A stretch of DNA of 33,518 nucleotides from Clostridiales bacterium (GTDB lineage Bacteria; Bacillota; Clostridia; Saccharofermentanales; Saccharofermentanaceae). Under the pieces are notes generated by a model. The model searched no databases. It saw only the letters and a program-made list of their open reading frames with translations, and was not told where the DNA came from. Made by a program: the position numbers and the translations under genes. The stretch is taken from contig JAFZVE010000026.1 in the NCBI GenBank assembly GCA_017617995.1, forward strand, positions 1 to 33,518, written 5' to 3'. This document shows positions 1 to 8,398 of the stretch, piece after piece. Position 1 is the first letter of the stretch. Each line of letters opens with the position of its first letter.

Positions 1-242
1 AATAACCAAAGCAACTGAATTTACTTGGATTATAGCATGTTTCGGAGAAAAAACATACCGAAAATCGGCTCGGAAATGCCCCAAAATCGTTTCTGCGTTA
101 TTCTGTGAGATCTTAGTCTAGTATTACTATTTCATTCAACGAGGTCAAGAGGTCAAGAGAGACCTAGAGAACCAAAAGCACGGTCATGATCAGACCGGAG
201 AGTCTCGTTAACGCCTGAGGTGATGAGAGGAGGTGTGCCGAT
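1..242. other. 5' non-coding stretch before the Sel1 gene
   Basis: No convincing gene is seen. The stretch is more AT-rich than the downstream genes. It contains a short direct repeat (GAGGTCAA twice, 141-156) followed by GAGAGACCT, which can pair with AGGTC as a small hairpin. The only clear expression signal is the ribosome binding site AGAGGAGGTG at 226-235. The promoter of the downstream cassette is probably here but I cannot place it with confidence. Confidence 0.5.
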
Positions 243-1154
243 ATGACAAGATACGAAGCCATGCGTCTTATCTCGGATTATTACTATAACGATAATCCGA
301 CGGATGAGGATAAGTTCCTGTTCGTGGAAGCCCAGCTCTTCCTCATCCACACCTATCACAATCCGAAAGATATGCATAACCTCGCATGGTTTTACCTCGA
401 AGAGCGCCGTTTCGATCTCGAGGTCAAGTATCTGGAGATGGCAGCAGCGCTCGGGCACATCTCATCCATCGAGGAACTGGGATACATCTGGTATTACGGC
501 CAGAACGGAGTGGTCGACTACAGGAAGGCCTACGAGTGCTTCAGCCAGGGCGTGGAAAGCGGGAATGAGATCACAGCTATCTGTTGCGGGTACAAACTGG
601 CGGATATGTACCACTATGGTTACTATGTCCGGAAAAGCGAAGTTAAGTACAGTCTTATGATTAAAGACATCTTTGCAAGGGTGAGTGATCCGGATGGAAA
701 TTGCCTGATGACGATCGCATATCCGGATGTCGCATACCGAATGGCGGGAATCCTTGTAGAAGAGGGGCGAAAGACCAAGGCCTATCGGATCCTGAAAGAG
801 GCGACTCGGATCCTCAGTGAGGCGATCCGGGATAATCCGAACTGGTGGGGAAACATCGAGCTGATGGACTATATCGTAACGTTGATGCACGAGGTGGAAC
901 CACGTTCGGAAGATATGAGGCTGTCTGTCTATGATCTTTTCTGGATCTGGAAGATGCCCTGTAAGATGGCGTTTCTCTACGATGGCAGACGCTTCGTCAT
1001 CGAGGTGGAACCGGACGAGGATGGTAACGTTATCCGGTTCGAGGGAAAGTGGTACAGGAATGCTCGTGACTTCTTTGAGAAGGCGCAGATCGACGGAAAG
1101 AAGATCGTATACCTTTACGATGAGCTCTTTGACATGGAGGTGCAGTATGGATGA
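243..1154 (+). CDS. Sel1-like repeat protein, first gene of a J-domain/HIRAN cassette
   Basis: A 303-residue protein without signal peptide or membrane segment, so probably cytoplasmic. Residues about 44-145 read as Sel1/TPR-type helical repeats: NLAWFYLEERRFDLEVKYLE-type and LGYIWYYGQNG..DYRKAYE-type segments with the usual small residues. These folds normally hold protein partners. The last 80 residues (about 224-303) are not recognised and look like a small beta-rich module. The start is chosen from AGAGGAGGTG 7 bases upstream of the ATG. Its stop overlaps the start of the J-domain gene by 8 bases, which suggests translational coupling and a shared complex. The partner and process are unknown; the scaffold role is inferred from the fold only. 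Confidence 0.8.
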   Translation: MTRYEAMRLISDYYYNDNPTDEDKFLFVEAQLFLIHTYHNPKDMHNLAWFYLEERRFDLEVKYLEMAAALGHISSIEELGYIWYYGQNGVVDYRKAYECFSQGVESGNEITAICCGYKLADMYHYGYYVRKSEVKYSLMIKDIFARVSDPDGNCLMTIAYPDVAYRMAGILVEEGRKTKAYRILKEATRILSEAIRDNPNWWGNIELMDYIVTLMHEVEPRSEDMRLSVYDLFWIWKMPCKMAFLYDGRRFVIEVEPDEDGNVIRFEGKWYRNARDFFEKAQIDGKKIVYLYDELFDMEVQYG

Positions 1155-1932
1155 ACTGATTTGGAAAAGCTGCGAAGCATATATGAAGTATGAGGAACTC
1201 CTCCTCAAGCGTGACCAGCTCCTGAAGGATGCACGCTCGATTCATATCGCCTATATGAAGGAATTCGGCGATCTCATGCTCGAGGTATACGAGATGAAAA
1301 TCGAGTGCATCAAGAAGAAAAAGATGATCGCGTTCTGTCAGACAGCGCTCAATCACTGTATGCCGATCGATCTCTCGGAAGTGAAGAACTATATCGAGCG
1401 GGCGATGGTCTTCTACAATAGGCAGCTTCAGGAGATGCTGGCTGACAGAAAACAGGCTGAAGGGGCAAAGCGTACTCCGGATTATAAGGTCGAGCGGGCC
1501 AAGCGTACCTACCGCCGACTGGCGAAGACCCTGCATCCGGATATCAACCCGGAAGTAGTTGCGAATCCTGAAATCGCTGAGCTCTGGACAAGAATCACGG
1601 TGGCATATCACTGCAACGATGATGTAGAACTCGAGAACCTCGAGATCCTGGCACGCCGTGTTCTGAAGGCCTGTGGTATGTCCGATGTGCCAGTGGAGAT
1701 TACAAACATCAGTGAACGTATCGAGCGTCTCGAAGAGGAAATCAATGCAATCCTCACATCGGAACCGTACATCTTCGAAGAATTCCTTACTGATCCGGAG
1801 AAGTTTGAGATGCGGAAAGAAATGTACAGGAAGGAACTGGCCGAGTACCGTGCCTACAGTCAGGAACTGGCAGACGTACTTCGGAAAATGTTAATTGAGG
1901 GAGGTGCCGAATTTGTATGGATAGAGAACTGA
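1147..1932 (+). CDS. J-domain-like (DnaJ-type) coiled-coil protein
   Basis: A 261-residue protein. An open frame extends further upstream, but the ATG at 1147 has GGAGG at 1136-1140 and overlaps the previous stop, so it is the likely start. Residues 1-108 are charged and helical, probably coiled coil. Residues about 116-168 resemble the J domain: a basic helix (KRTYRRLAKTL), the diagnostic HPD tripeptide at 130-132, then a helix ending in AYHCNDD. Residues about 185-250 are again coiled coil. J domains stimulate the ATPase of Hsp70/DnaK partners, so this may recruit DnaK to the Sel1 or HIRAN partner. No zinc-finger or C-terminal DnaJ domains are present, so it is not a general DnaJ. The next gene starts inside its 3' end. 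Confidence 0.8.
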   Translation: MDELIWKSCEAYMKYEELLLKRDQLLKDARSIHIAYMKEFGDLMLEVYEMKIECIKKKKMIAFCQTALNHCMPIDLSEVKNYIERAMVFYNRQLQEMLADRKQAEGAKRTPDYKVERAKRTYRRLAKTLHPDINPEVVANPEIAELWTRITVAYHCNDDVELENLEILARRVLKACGMSDVPVEITNISERIERLEEEINAILTSEPYIFEEFLTDPEKFEMRKEMYRKELAEYRAYSQELADVLRKMLIEGGAEFVWIEN

Positions 1933-2312
1933 TTGTGGATAACAAAGCGGAACTTGCTTCTGTGCTGGAAGGCCATGCTCTGGGTGAGGCGATTAAGCCG
2001 CTGATCCGTGAGATTCATCTCTTTGATACGTACATCTCGCGAACCATGTTCCTCGAGGATGAGACGGTCCTGGACAGGATCCGGTGCGGCGAAAAGCTTC
2101 TCTTGAAGCGCGAAAACAACAAGTTTGACAGTAACGCAATTGTCGTCATGACAGAGAGCAAGGAAAAACTTGGTTACATCCCGGAGACTGATAACCTCAT
2201 CTTCGCGAGGCTCATGGATGCCGGAAAGCTCTTGTGTGGTCGTATCAGCAGGATCGAGCCAAAGGGAACATTCCGGGTGATCAACATCGAGGTATGTCTG
2301 ATTGATTTCTGA
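1917..2312 (+). CDS. HIRAN-domain protein
   Basis: A 131-residue protein. Residues about 33-112 match the HIRAN pattern: FDTYIS, then GEKLLLKRENNKFDSNAIVV, then KLGYIPETDNLIFARLMDAG. HIRAN domains occur in the HLTF/Rad5 helicases, where the domain binds 3' DNA ends, and as stand-alone bacterial and phage proteins often linked to DNA repair or stress. Here it stands alone with a 30-residue N-terminal lead. The start has GAGGGAGGTG at 1897-1906 and overlaps the J-domain gene by 16 bases, so all three genes are translationally linked. A nucleic-acid-binding role is inferred from the family; no catalytic domain accompanies it. Confidence 0.85.
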   Translation: MDRELIVDNKAELASVLEGHALGEAIKPLIREIHLFDTYISRTMFLEDETVLDRIRCGEKLLLKRENNKFDSNAIVVMTESKEKLGYIPETDNLIFARLMDAGKLLCGRISRIEPKGTFRVINIEVCLIDF

Positions 2313-2369
2313 AAAGGCATATGTACACATGAAATGATTGAGAGTATTGAAGATATGAGGTAATGGAGT

Positions 2370-2831
2370 ATGGGAAACGCGGATTTATATGTTTGTAAGA
2401 AGTGTGGGTACGAGTTCTACGCAGCAACCGGAATTGGCATGTTGTTTCCGAGTCTCTGCAAACGAACTGTTGACGAGATAAGAGCCGGTAAGTACAGAGA
2501 AGAATGGCAGAAACTCCTCGAAGAGCATGCTGATGTAAAGGTGAATTGCGAGAGCGACTTTTTCGTGTGCGAGGAGTGTGGTACCCCGAAGACGGATCTA
2601 AACCTATCCATGTATCTCCCGGTGCATCTGAAGAAAGACATACCGTATGCGATGCCTGCTGATCTGAAGAATCCGAGAAAGTATAAGCTGCTGGCCGAAT
2701 ATACGCATCGATGCGATAAATGCAATGGTGTTTGTAAACTGGTTGATGAACAGGAAAGATCTACTCTGAAGTGCCCGGAATGTACAGGTGAGATGCAGGT
2801 AGACATAAGCCGGCTGATGTATTGGGATTAG
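2370..2831 (+). CDS. Zinc-ribbon protein with four CxxC pairs
   Basis: A 153-residue protein of unknown function. Cysteine pairs lie at residues 9/12, 67/70, 115/118 and 135/138, with an extra Cys at 122. This predicts two zinc ribbons, formed either by neighbouring pairs or by crossed pairs, separated by a charged helical stretch (about 30-60). No catalytic motif or signal peptide is visible. It lies 57 bases after the HIRAN gene with its own GAGG/GGAG ribosome site, so it may be the fourth member of the cassette. It ends in TAG, showing that TAG is a working stop codon here. Zinc ribbons often bind nucleic acid or protein, but nothing here decides which. Confidence 0.75.
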   Translation: MGNADLYVCKKCGYEFYAATGIGMLFPSLCKRTVDEIRAGKYREEWQKLLEEHADVKVNCESDFFVCEECGTPKTDLNLSMYLPVHLKKDIPYAMPADLKNPRKYKLLAEYTHRCDKCNGVCKLVDEQERSTLKCPECTGEMQVDISRLMYWD

Positions 2832-2860
2832 TGGACACGTCCTGATAGGAAAGCTATAAT
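2832..2860 (+). promoter_or_regulatory. Promoter of the HD phosphohydrolase gene
   Basis: The -35 TGGACA (2832-2837) is one base off TTGACA, followed by a 17-base spacer and a perfect -10 TATAAT (2855-2860). Transcription would start near 2867, giving a leader of about 105 bases. It begins directly after the zinc-ribbon stop codon, so the HD gene need not belong to the upstream operon. Confidence 0.7.
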
Positions 2861-2863
2861 GAC

Positions 2864-2950
2864 GGTATCGGATGAGGATCTTCTTGTCCGATATCTTACG
2901 AGGATCTGTACCCGACACGCCTCTCTTTTGATGCGCACCGCGTCGGGTCT
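2864..2950 (+). promoter_or_regulatory. Structured leader with two hairpins before the HD gene
   Basis: Hairpin 1 pairs GGTATCGGA (2864-2872) with TCCGATATC (2887-2895). Hairpin 2 pairs ACCCGACACG (2910-2919) with CGCGTCGGGT (2939-2948), with one mismatch, and is followed by CTTTGTT, giving it the look of a weak intrinsic terminator placed 22 bases before the start codon. GAGGATCT occurs twice (2874-2881 and 2900-2907). Because the promoter is upstream of both hairpins, an attenuator or binding-protein leader is possible. I recognise no known riboswitch class. Confidence 0.45.
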
Positions 2951-2971
2951 TTGTTATATAGGAGAAAGCAT

Positions 2972-3553
2972 ATGCCTGAGATGGAGATGAGAGTAATAGA
3001 GGGTGCCAAGGATTTTGTCCAGATGCTGTTCCGAAACAATGCAGATGGGCATGACGCGGATCACACGATGCGTGTGTATAGAAATGCAGTGAACATCGGG
3101 TCCAATTATCCTGAATGCGATCTGGAACTTGTGGCTTTGGCATCACTTCTCCATGATGTCGATGATTCGAAACTCTTTCCAACTGAGAATAATGCAAACG
3201 CCCGCAAGTTCCTGCGTGGCCAGAATATCGATGAGGCCAGGATAGATAGCATCTGCGAGATAATCAATGCCGTTTCCTTCAGTAAGAACAGAGGGAAGAT
3301 CCCCGAAACCATCGAAGGAAAGATCGTCCAGGATGCAGATCGGCTGGACGCCATGGGCGCCATCGGCATCGCACGTACCTTCGCCTATGGCGGAAAAAAT
3401 GGACGATCCTTAGAATCGTCCATTGAGCACTTCCATGAGAAACTACTGAAACTCAAGGATGAGCTGAATACGCCCGAAGCTTTGGACCTGGCTAAAGAGC
3501 GTCACGCATTCCTAGAACTATTTTTGGTGGAATATAAGCGCGAATTGATCTGA
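2972..3553 (+). CDS. HD-domain phosphohydrolase (YedJ-like)
   Basis: A 193-residue soluble protein. The metal-binding HD signature is complete: H27 and H31 (GHDADHTMRV), H61-D62 (LLHDVDD) and D121/D123 in VQDADRLDAMGAIGIARTF, a block typical of the YedJ-type HD family. These enzymes hydrolyse phosphoester bonds, probably of nucleotides; the substrate is not known. An upstream TTG at 2951 would extend the frame, but AGGAG at 2960-2964 points to the ATG at 2972. The gene has its own promoter and leader and is separate from the Sel1 cassette. Confidence 0.85.
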   Translation: MPEMEMRVIEGAKDFVQMLFRNNADGHDADHTMRVYRNAVNIGSNYPECDLELVALASLLHDVDDSKLFPTENNANARKFLRGQNIDEARIDSICEIINAVSFSKNRGKIPETIEGKIVQDADRLDAMGAIGIARTFAYGGKNGRSLESSIEHFHEKLLKLKDELNTPEALDLAKERHAFLELFLVEYKRELI

Positions 3554-3580
3554 ATTGCACATGTTCAATTCAGAATTCTG
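3550..3580. promoter_or_regulatory. Inverted repeats at the XRE gene 5' region (possible operator)
   Basis: An 8-base inverted repeat, CTGAATTG (3550-3557) and CAATTCAG (3566-3573), overlaps the HD stop codon and runs into the perfect 10-base palindrome CAGAATTCTG (3571-3580). A second spaced pair, AACGAG (3584-3589) and CTCGTT (3604-3609), follows. Such palindromes just upstream of an XRE gene are typical sites for autoregulation. The first could also serve as a weak terminator of the HD gene. Confidence 0.4.
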
Positions 3581-3659
3581 TACAACGAGGTAATACGAAC
3601 ACACTCGTTACTAATGTGGGGATCTCATCTATGAATGTATGAGCAGAAAGGAAAGATTT

Positions 3660-4568
3660 ATGGACGATGAAATAAGACTTGGTACCAATATACGCTCATT
3701 GCGAAAGGCATATGGAGAGACACAGGAACAACTGGGAGCGGTTCTGAATGTAGAGAAGACCACTGTCTCAAATTATGAGAATGGTATGCGGAAACCCGAT
3801 GGTGAAATGATAGCCAAAATCGCTAATCATTACATGGTTTCTGTTGAGGAACTAGTGTTTTGTGATTTGTCGGAGATTGGTTGTATTACTATTGATAATA
3901 AAGCGTTTTGGAAGAGTATTAATATAGTGCTTCCCATTGCTTTTTCAGAAGAAGCGATGAAGAACGAGCATTTTAAGAAAGCATACATATGCCATAGAGA
4001 GTTTTACGATGAAATGCAAAAAACTAGCGTGGATAACATGGATTGTATGGATCAGATGGGTGTTTGTTTTGATGAGTATTCTGTGGCATACGAAGATGAA
4101 AGAATAGAACCCGAAGTGGCAGCAAATTTGTTGGCGATTTGGTATTTTATGGTGATAATGGTGAAATCGGTCCCGTTGATTTTACATAATCAACCTTCCG
4201 CTCTCTTGCAGTTAGCTAAAAGAGATCACAAAGTCAGACAGATCATAGACAATCCTAATCCGGATTTTGAGAAAGACATGCAGGAAATTGCTGCTAGACT
4301 TGATGATCCAGAATTGAACGAAAAGATAGATGAATTGAAAACAACAATAAAACGCTCAAGAAGTTGGTCAGATCTGGCAGACTATTATCTTGCTATGCAG
4401 TATATATGGAATATTGTTGATAATGATTTGGAGTGGAATTTCAATCGAAGAGTAGGCGTAGAAATGTTGAATTCGTTTGCTTCTGTAGGCAATATATATG
4501 CTGCTCGCTATATAAGATTCTGTATGGATTCGATGGGGTTAAGTTCACAAAATGTGGACGACAAGTAG
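3660..4568 (+). CDS. XRE-family transcriptional regulator with long unknown C-terminus
   Basis: A 302-residue protein. Residues 9-64 form a typical XRE/HTH_3 domain (IRSLRKAYGETQEQLGAVL, then TTVSNYENGMRKP and the closing helix SVEELV). The remaining 235 residues are not recognised; they look helical and mixed, without signal peptide or metalloprotease motif, and may sense a signal or bind a partner. A longer reading from 3639 lacks a ribosome site, whereas AAGGA at 3648-3652 fits the ATG at 3660. The gene is clearly more AT-rich than its neighbours, with many A/T-ending codons, which suggests recent acquisition. It ends in TAG. Palindromes upstream may be its own operator. Confidence 0.8.
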   Translation: MDDEIRLGTNIRSLRKAYGETQEQLGAVLNVEKTTVSNYENGMRKPDGEMIAKIANHYMVSVEELVFCDLSEIGCITIDNKAFWKSINIVLPIAFSEEAMKNEHFKKAYICHREFYDEMQKTSVDNMDCMDQMGVCFDEYSVAYEDERIEPEVAANLLAIWYFMVIMVKSVPLILHNQPSALLQLAKRDHKVRQIIDNPNPDFEKDMQEIAARLDDPELNEKIDELKTTIKRSRSWSDLADYYLAMQYIWNIVDNDLEWNFNRRVGVEMLNSFASVGNIYAARYIRFCMDSMGLSSQNVDDK

Positions 4569-4638
4569 TATGAAACAATTTATAATCCAGTTGTAACCTA
4601 CCCTTGCCTTGAACAAGCATGAAAAAGGAGGTCAGTTT

Positions 4639-5046
4639 ATGGAAAAAAAGACTTTTGTGGAGTGGGTAAAGAAGCATAAGAAGGAATTGATCGTTGCGGG
4701 AGTAAGCATAGTTGCACTAATATCAGTAATCATCGGAATTAAGAACCGCAAGGAACTGGAGGATACTTGGTCTTCTCTCAGAAAACTGTTGGAGAAGACT
4801 CCTGAGAGCGTTCCCGTTAAGAGAATGATTTCAGTAACAGAGTCGGTGCCAGTAAAGGCTGGTTTGGAGATCAACTTTGTCACCAATAACAAAATACCAC
4901 ATGATGTCGCAGAGCATCTTCGTAATCTTCCGGAAGGATGGAAGGCTTCTGCTGAAAAGATAGCAACGGCAGCAGAACATGGTTACAATTTGCTTCCAGG
5001 TCAGACTTGGGTGGAAGCATATAGGACAAGAGGATTTGTAGCATGA
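4639..5046 (+). CDS. Small single-pass membrane protein, unknown
   Basis: A 135-residue protein with a Lys-rich N-terminus (about 1-18) and one hydrophobic helix at about residues 19-38 (IVAGVSIVALISVIIGI), followed by a charged soluble tail of nearly 100 residues. By the positive-inside rule the short N-terminus is probably cytoplasmic and the tail outside, or the helix is a simple anchor. The start is set by AAAGGAGGT at 4624-4632. It follows the AT-rich XRE gene by 70 bases and shares its base composition, so the two may have arrived together. No family is recognised. Confidence 0.65.
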   Translation: MEKKTFVEWVKKHKKELIVAGVSIVALISVIIGIKNRKELEDTWSSLRKLLEKTPESVPVKRMISVTESVPVKAGLEINFVTNNKIPHDVAEHLRNLPEGWKASAEKIATAAEHGYNLLPGQTWVEAYRTRGFVA

Positions 5047-5086
5047 AAAAAGTGGTTAAGGAGAGATGATTGATGGCAGAAATTGG

Positions 5087-5641
5087 TTAAACTTGGTTCA
5101 TTCCTGCGTCTTTCTCGAGATACTTCACAGGAACTTCTTTCGTAAGCCATACCCCATTGACGGAACGGAAGAATTCGTAGCCGTCTTCTTGCATCTTTCC
5201 GGAAGCGACGAGGTAGACGATGGGTTTTCCGTGGCGTTTACCAACCTTAAGCGCTGTTTCGAGATCTGCAGAAAGGTGGACGTAGAGCCGGCTCATGGGC
5301 TTTAGACCTTCTTTTTCTATCGATGAGGCGAAGCGATCGCCGGTACCGTGATAAAGGATCTCCGGTGGAGTGACCTTTTCGAGTTCGACATCGACAGGAA
5401 TCGAGTGGCCTTGATTTGCTCGGATCAGAGTCTTGTCCTCGTTAAAGGAGTAACGGCCTTTCTCATCAGTACGGACGATCTCTTCGAGCATCGCCATATC
5501 AAGCGGGTGCGTACGGGAAACGCCGGCGATCAATTCGTCGACATTTGCCCAGCCATGCTCATCGAGCGTGATGCCGATCACATCAGGCTTATGACGGAGG
5601 ATCAGGCTGATATATTTACTTGTCTCTTGTAGTTTCGACAT
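5087..5641 (-). CDS. kptA: RNA 2'-phosphotransferase KptA/Tpt1
   Basis: A 184-residue protein, the usual length for the family. It removes an internal RNA 2'-phosphate by transferring it to NAD+, giving ADP-ribose 1''-2''-cyclic phosphate. The family blocks are present: LILRHKPD (about 13-20), IRANQGHS (about 73-80), LYHGT (about 97-101) and R118 with VHLSAD shortly after. In eukaryotes and archaea this completes tRNA splicing; bacteria lack that pathway, so the natural substrate in bacteria is unknown. An in-frame upstream extension exists, but AAGGA just ahead of the ATG at 5641 fixes the start. It lies 32 bases downstream of the DUF1963 gene and is probably co-transcribed with it. Confidence 0.93.
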   Translation of the reverse strand: MSKLQETSKYISLILRHKPDVIGITLDEHGWANVDELIAGVSRTHPLDMAMLEEIVRTDEKGRYSFNEDKTLIRANQGHSIPVDVELEKVTPPEILYHGTGDRFASSIEKEGLKPMSRLYVHLSADLETALKVGKRHGKPIVYLVASGKMQEDGYEFFRSVNGVWLTKEVPVKYLEKDAGMNQV

Positions 5642-5673
5642 TGGTTTTCCTTCTTTCCGGGAACTTGGGTGGA

Positions 5674-6360
5674 TCAGAAAAAGTCGCACTGCATATCCCA
5701 GTCGTCCGCATCTTTGCAGTAGAAGAAATAGAAGCTTCCACTGTCGACGATGTTCAGACCTACCTTATCATCAGAGGAGATCTGAAGGATAAACTCGAAG
5801 CTTTTGTCCCAGTCGCCTGATTGGATATAAGCGGGATAGCCGCCTATTTTGTGCATGGAATAGTCGGTCGTATGGATGTCCTCGTAGTAATCGATACCTT
5901 CACTGTTTTCCAGCTCGATCACCGCATCTTCAAGCTCAGGATCCATACCACCATCCCATTGCGGTGTATCATCATCGACGAGTTCCGGCTTCAGAGGGAA
6001 GCTCTTGAGATTCTCGCATTTCCAATCGCAGGGAACCAGTCCGTCTAAAGACTTATAAGTGCGGACGAAGTAATAGCCGTCCAGATTCAATAGGTTCCTC
6101 TGGAAATCCGGTGAGACAAATACATTAATAAGTTTCATATCCGAGATCTCTTCCGGAACATAATCCGGAGATTCGATAAAGATGGAGGCGAGGGGCATCA
6201 TGGGCGTGCCGTCTATGTCCTCGGGGATCGATTCGCCCGGAAGGATCCACTTTACAGCGCCGATCCAGCTCTCACCAAGTTCATTTGTCGGTCTGAATCC
6301 ACCTGTATGGAAGATAATTGCTTTTCTTTTCAGTAAACCCTTTAATTCTTCTAATGTCAT
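5674..6360 (-). CDS. DUF1963 (YwqG-like) protein
   Basis: A 228-residue cytoplasmic protein. The C-terminal half carries the DUF1963 blocks: HKIGGYPAYIQSGDW, FILQISSD, and VDSGSFYFFYCKDADDWDMQ. The function of the family is not established. Two ATGs compete: the one at 6369 lies only one base from AGGGAGG, while the one at 6360 has normal spacing, so 6360 is preferred. It is the first gene of a two-gene unit with kptA and is divergent from the esterase gene at 6613. Between them lie two TATACT -10-like boxes on this strand (6408-6413 and 6445-6450), each within a GTATAC palindrome. Confidence 0.85.
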   Translation of the reverse strand: MTLEELKGLLKRKAIIFHTGGFRPTNELGESWIGAVKWILPGESIPEDIDGTPMMPLASIFIESPDYVPEEISDMKLINVFVSPDFQRNLLNLDGYYFVRTYKSLDGLVPCDWKCENLKSFPLKPELVDDDTPQWDGGMDPELEDAVIELENSEGIDYYEDIHTTDYSMHKIGGYPAYIQSGDWDKSFEFILQISSDDKVGLNIVDSGSFYFFYCKDADDWDMQCDFF

Positions 6361-6531
6361 AAGAACCATGCCTCCCTAATTTTTCAACTCCCCCAACTTA
6401 CTTCTTAAGTATACAACGAAGAAACCTTTCGTGAGTATCTGAATAGTATACGACTCGAAGAACATCCATTTTGTAAGGTGTTTTACTAGGTTTTCTCGGT
6501 ATCGCCGCAGGGGAACGAAAGAGTAGAATAA

Positions 6532-7623
<1,092 letters not shown>

Positions 7624-7647
7624 GAGACGGCGTATATCAACGGTATC

Positions 7648-7676
7648 TTTATACGAGACTTGGCGAACGGTAGAAT
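7648..7676 (+). promoter_or_regulatory. Candidate promoter of the P-loop gene
   Basis: TTTATA (7648-7653), a 17-base spacer, then TAGAAT (7671-7676), 27 bases before the start codon. The -35 matches four of six consensus bases, so this is moderate evidence only. Confidence 0.45.
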
Positions 7677-7702
7677 AACATCGAAGACGGAGGGCGTTTC
7701 AG

Positions 7703-8341
7703 ATGGGAAAACTATGGTTTGATAATGCATACTTTGTAATCGGTACGGCCTATGCCGGAAAGTCCACGATGGTGAAGGAACTGGCGAAGGTGCACGATGG
7801 TATCGCCTGTGAGGAGAACTATCACGATGCGAAGCTCCCCGAGCTCGATGCGAAGGAATTTCCGTGTCTGACCTATACCCGGGACATAAAGGACTGGCAT
7901 GACTTTATCAGGAGGTCACCGGAGGAGTATAAGGCCTGGATCGACGGGGTGAAGAAGGAGTGTGAGATCGTCGAACTTCAGATGCTGCCGGAGATCTGCA
8001 GTCGGGGAAAGAAGGTCTTTGTCGATACGAATATCTCGATCGCGAAACTGAAAGAGATCGCACCGATTGAGCATACAGTCGTTATGCTGGCTGATCCGGA
8101 GATCTCGGTGCGGAGATTCTTCGAGCGTCCGGATGCGGAGAAACAGTTCCTGTATCAGCTGATCATGGAAGAGCAGGATCCGGAAGCGGCACTGGCGAAC
8201 TATCGTCGTGGCCTCGAACTGATCAATTCCAGAGAGGCATATGAAGAACTTCGTGATTCCGGGTTTGCGGTATTCTACCGCGACGAAAAGCGCACGGTCG
8301 AGGAGACTCGTGCGCTTATTGAAAAGGCTATAGGGCTGTAA
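7703..8341 (+). CDS. P-loop kinase-like protein
   Basis: A 212-residue soluble protein. The Walker A loop is GTAYAGKST (residues 14-22) directly after the first beta strand, as in small nucleoside, shikimate or gluconate kinases. A second strand near 108-113 (KKVFVDTNIS) carries the aspartate expected in a Walker B or base position, and RRFFERPDAEKQF (about 137-149) looks like a lid region with arginines. The substrate cannot be told. It has GGAGG a few bases upstream. It ends only 3 bases from the stop of the lipoprotein relic on the other strand, so the two transcription units collide tail to tail without an obvious terminator. Confidence 0.75.
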   Translation: MGKLWFDNAYFVIGTAYAGKSTMVKELAKVHDGIACEENYHDAKLPELDAKEFPCLTYTRDIKDWHDFIRRSPEEYKAWIDGVKKECEIVELQMLPEICSRGKKVFVDTNISIAKLKEIAPIEHTVVMLADPEISVRRFFERPDAEKQFLYQLIMEEQDPEAALANYRRGLELINSREAYEELRDSGFAVFYRDEKRTVEETRALIEKAIGL

Positions 8342-8344
8342 AAC

Positions 8345-8398
8345 TTATTCGATCTCGATGCCCAGGGTCTTCATCGCGTCCTTCACTTCCGTGCTATC
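8345..8398 (-). pseudogene. Relic C-terminus of the lipoprotein second domain
   Basis: Directly after the 326-residue lipoprotein, and shifted by one base from its frame, the minus strand reads DSTEVKDAMKTLGIEIE and a stop. This matches the C-terminal ends of the two neighbouring paralogs (SAAKEALNLLGSEIK and SLKEAFQAMGFEIK). So the gene at 8397-9377 once carried the same second domain; an internal deletion removed nearly all of it and a shift put the last codons out of frame. Those last codons are still readable, which points to a recent event. Confidence 0.75.

Noticed and set aside
2832..2971. T-box riboswitch (CACCGCG resembles part of the T-box sequence)
   Set aside because: The leader is too short, the full T-box and specifier loop are absent, and the downstream gene is not amino-acid related.
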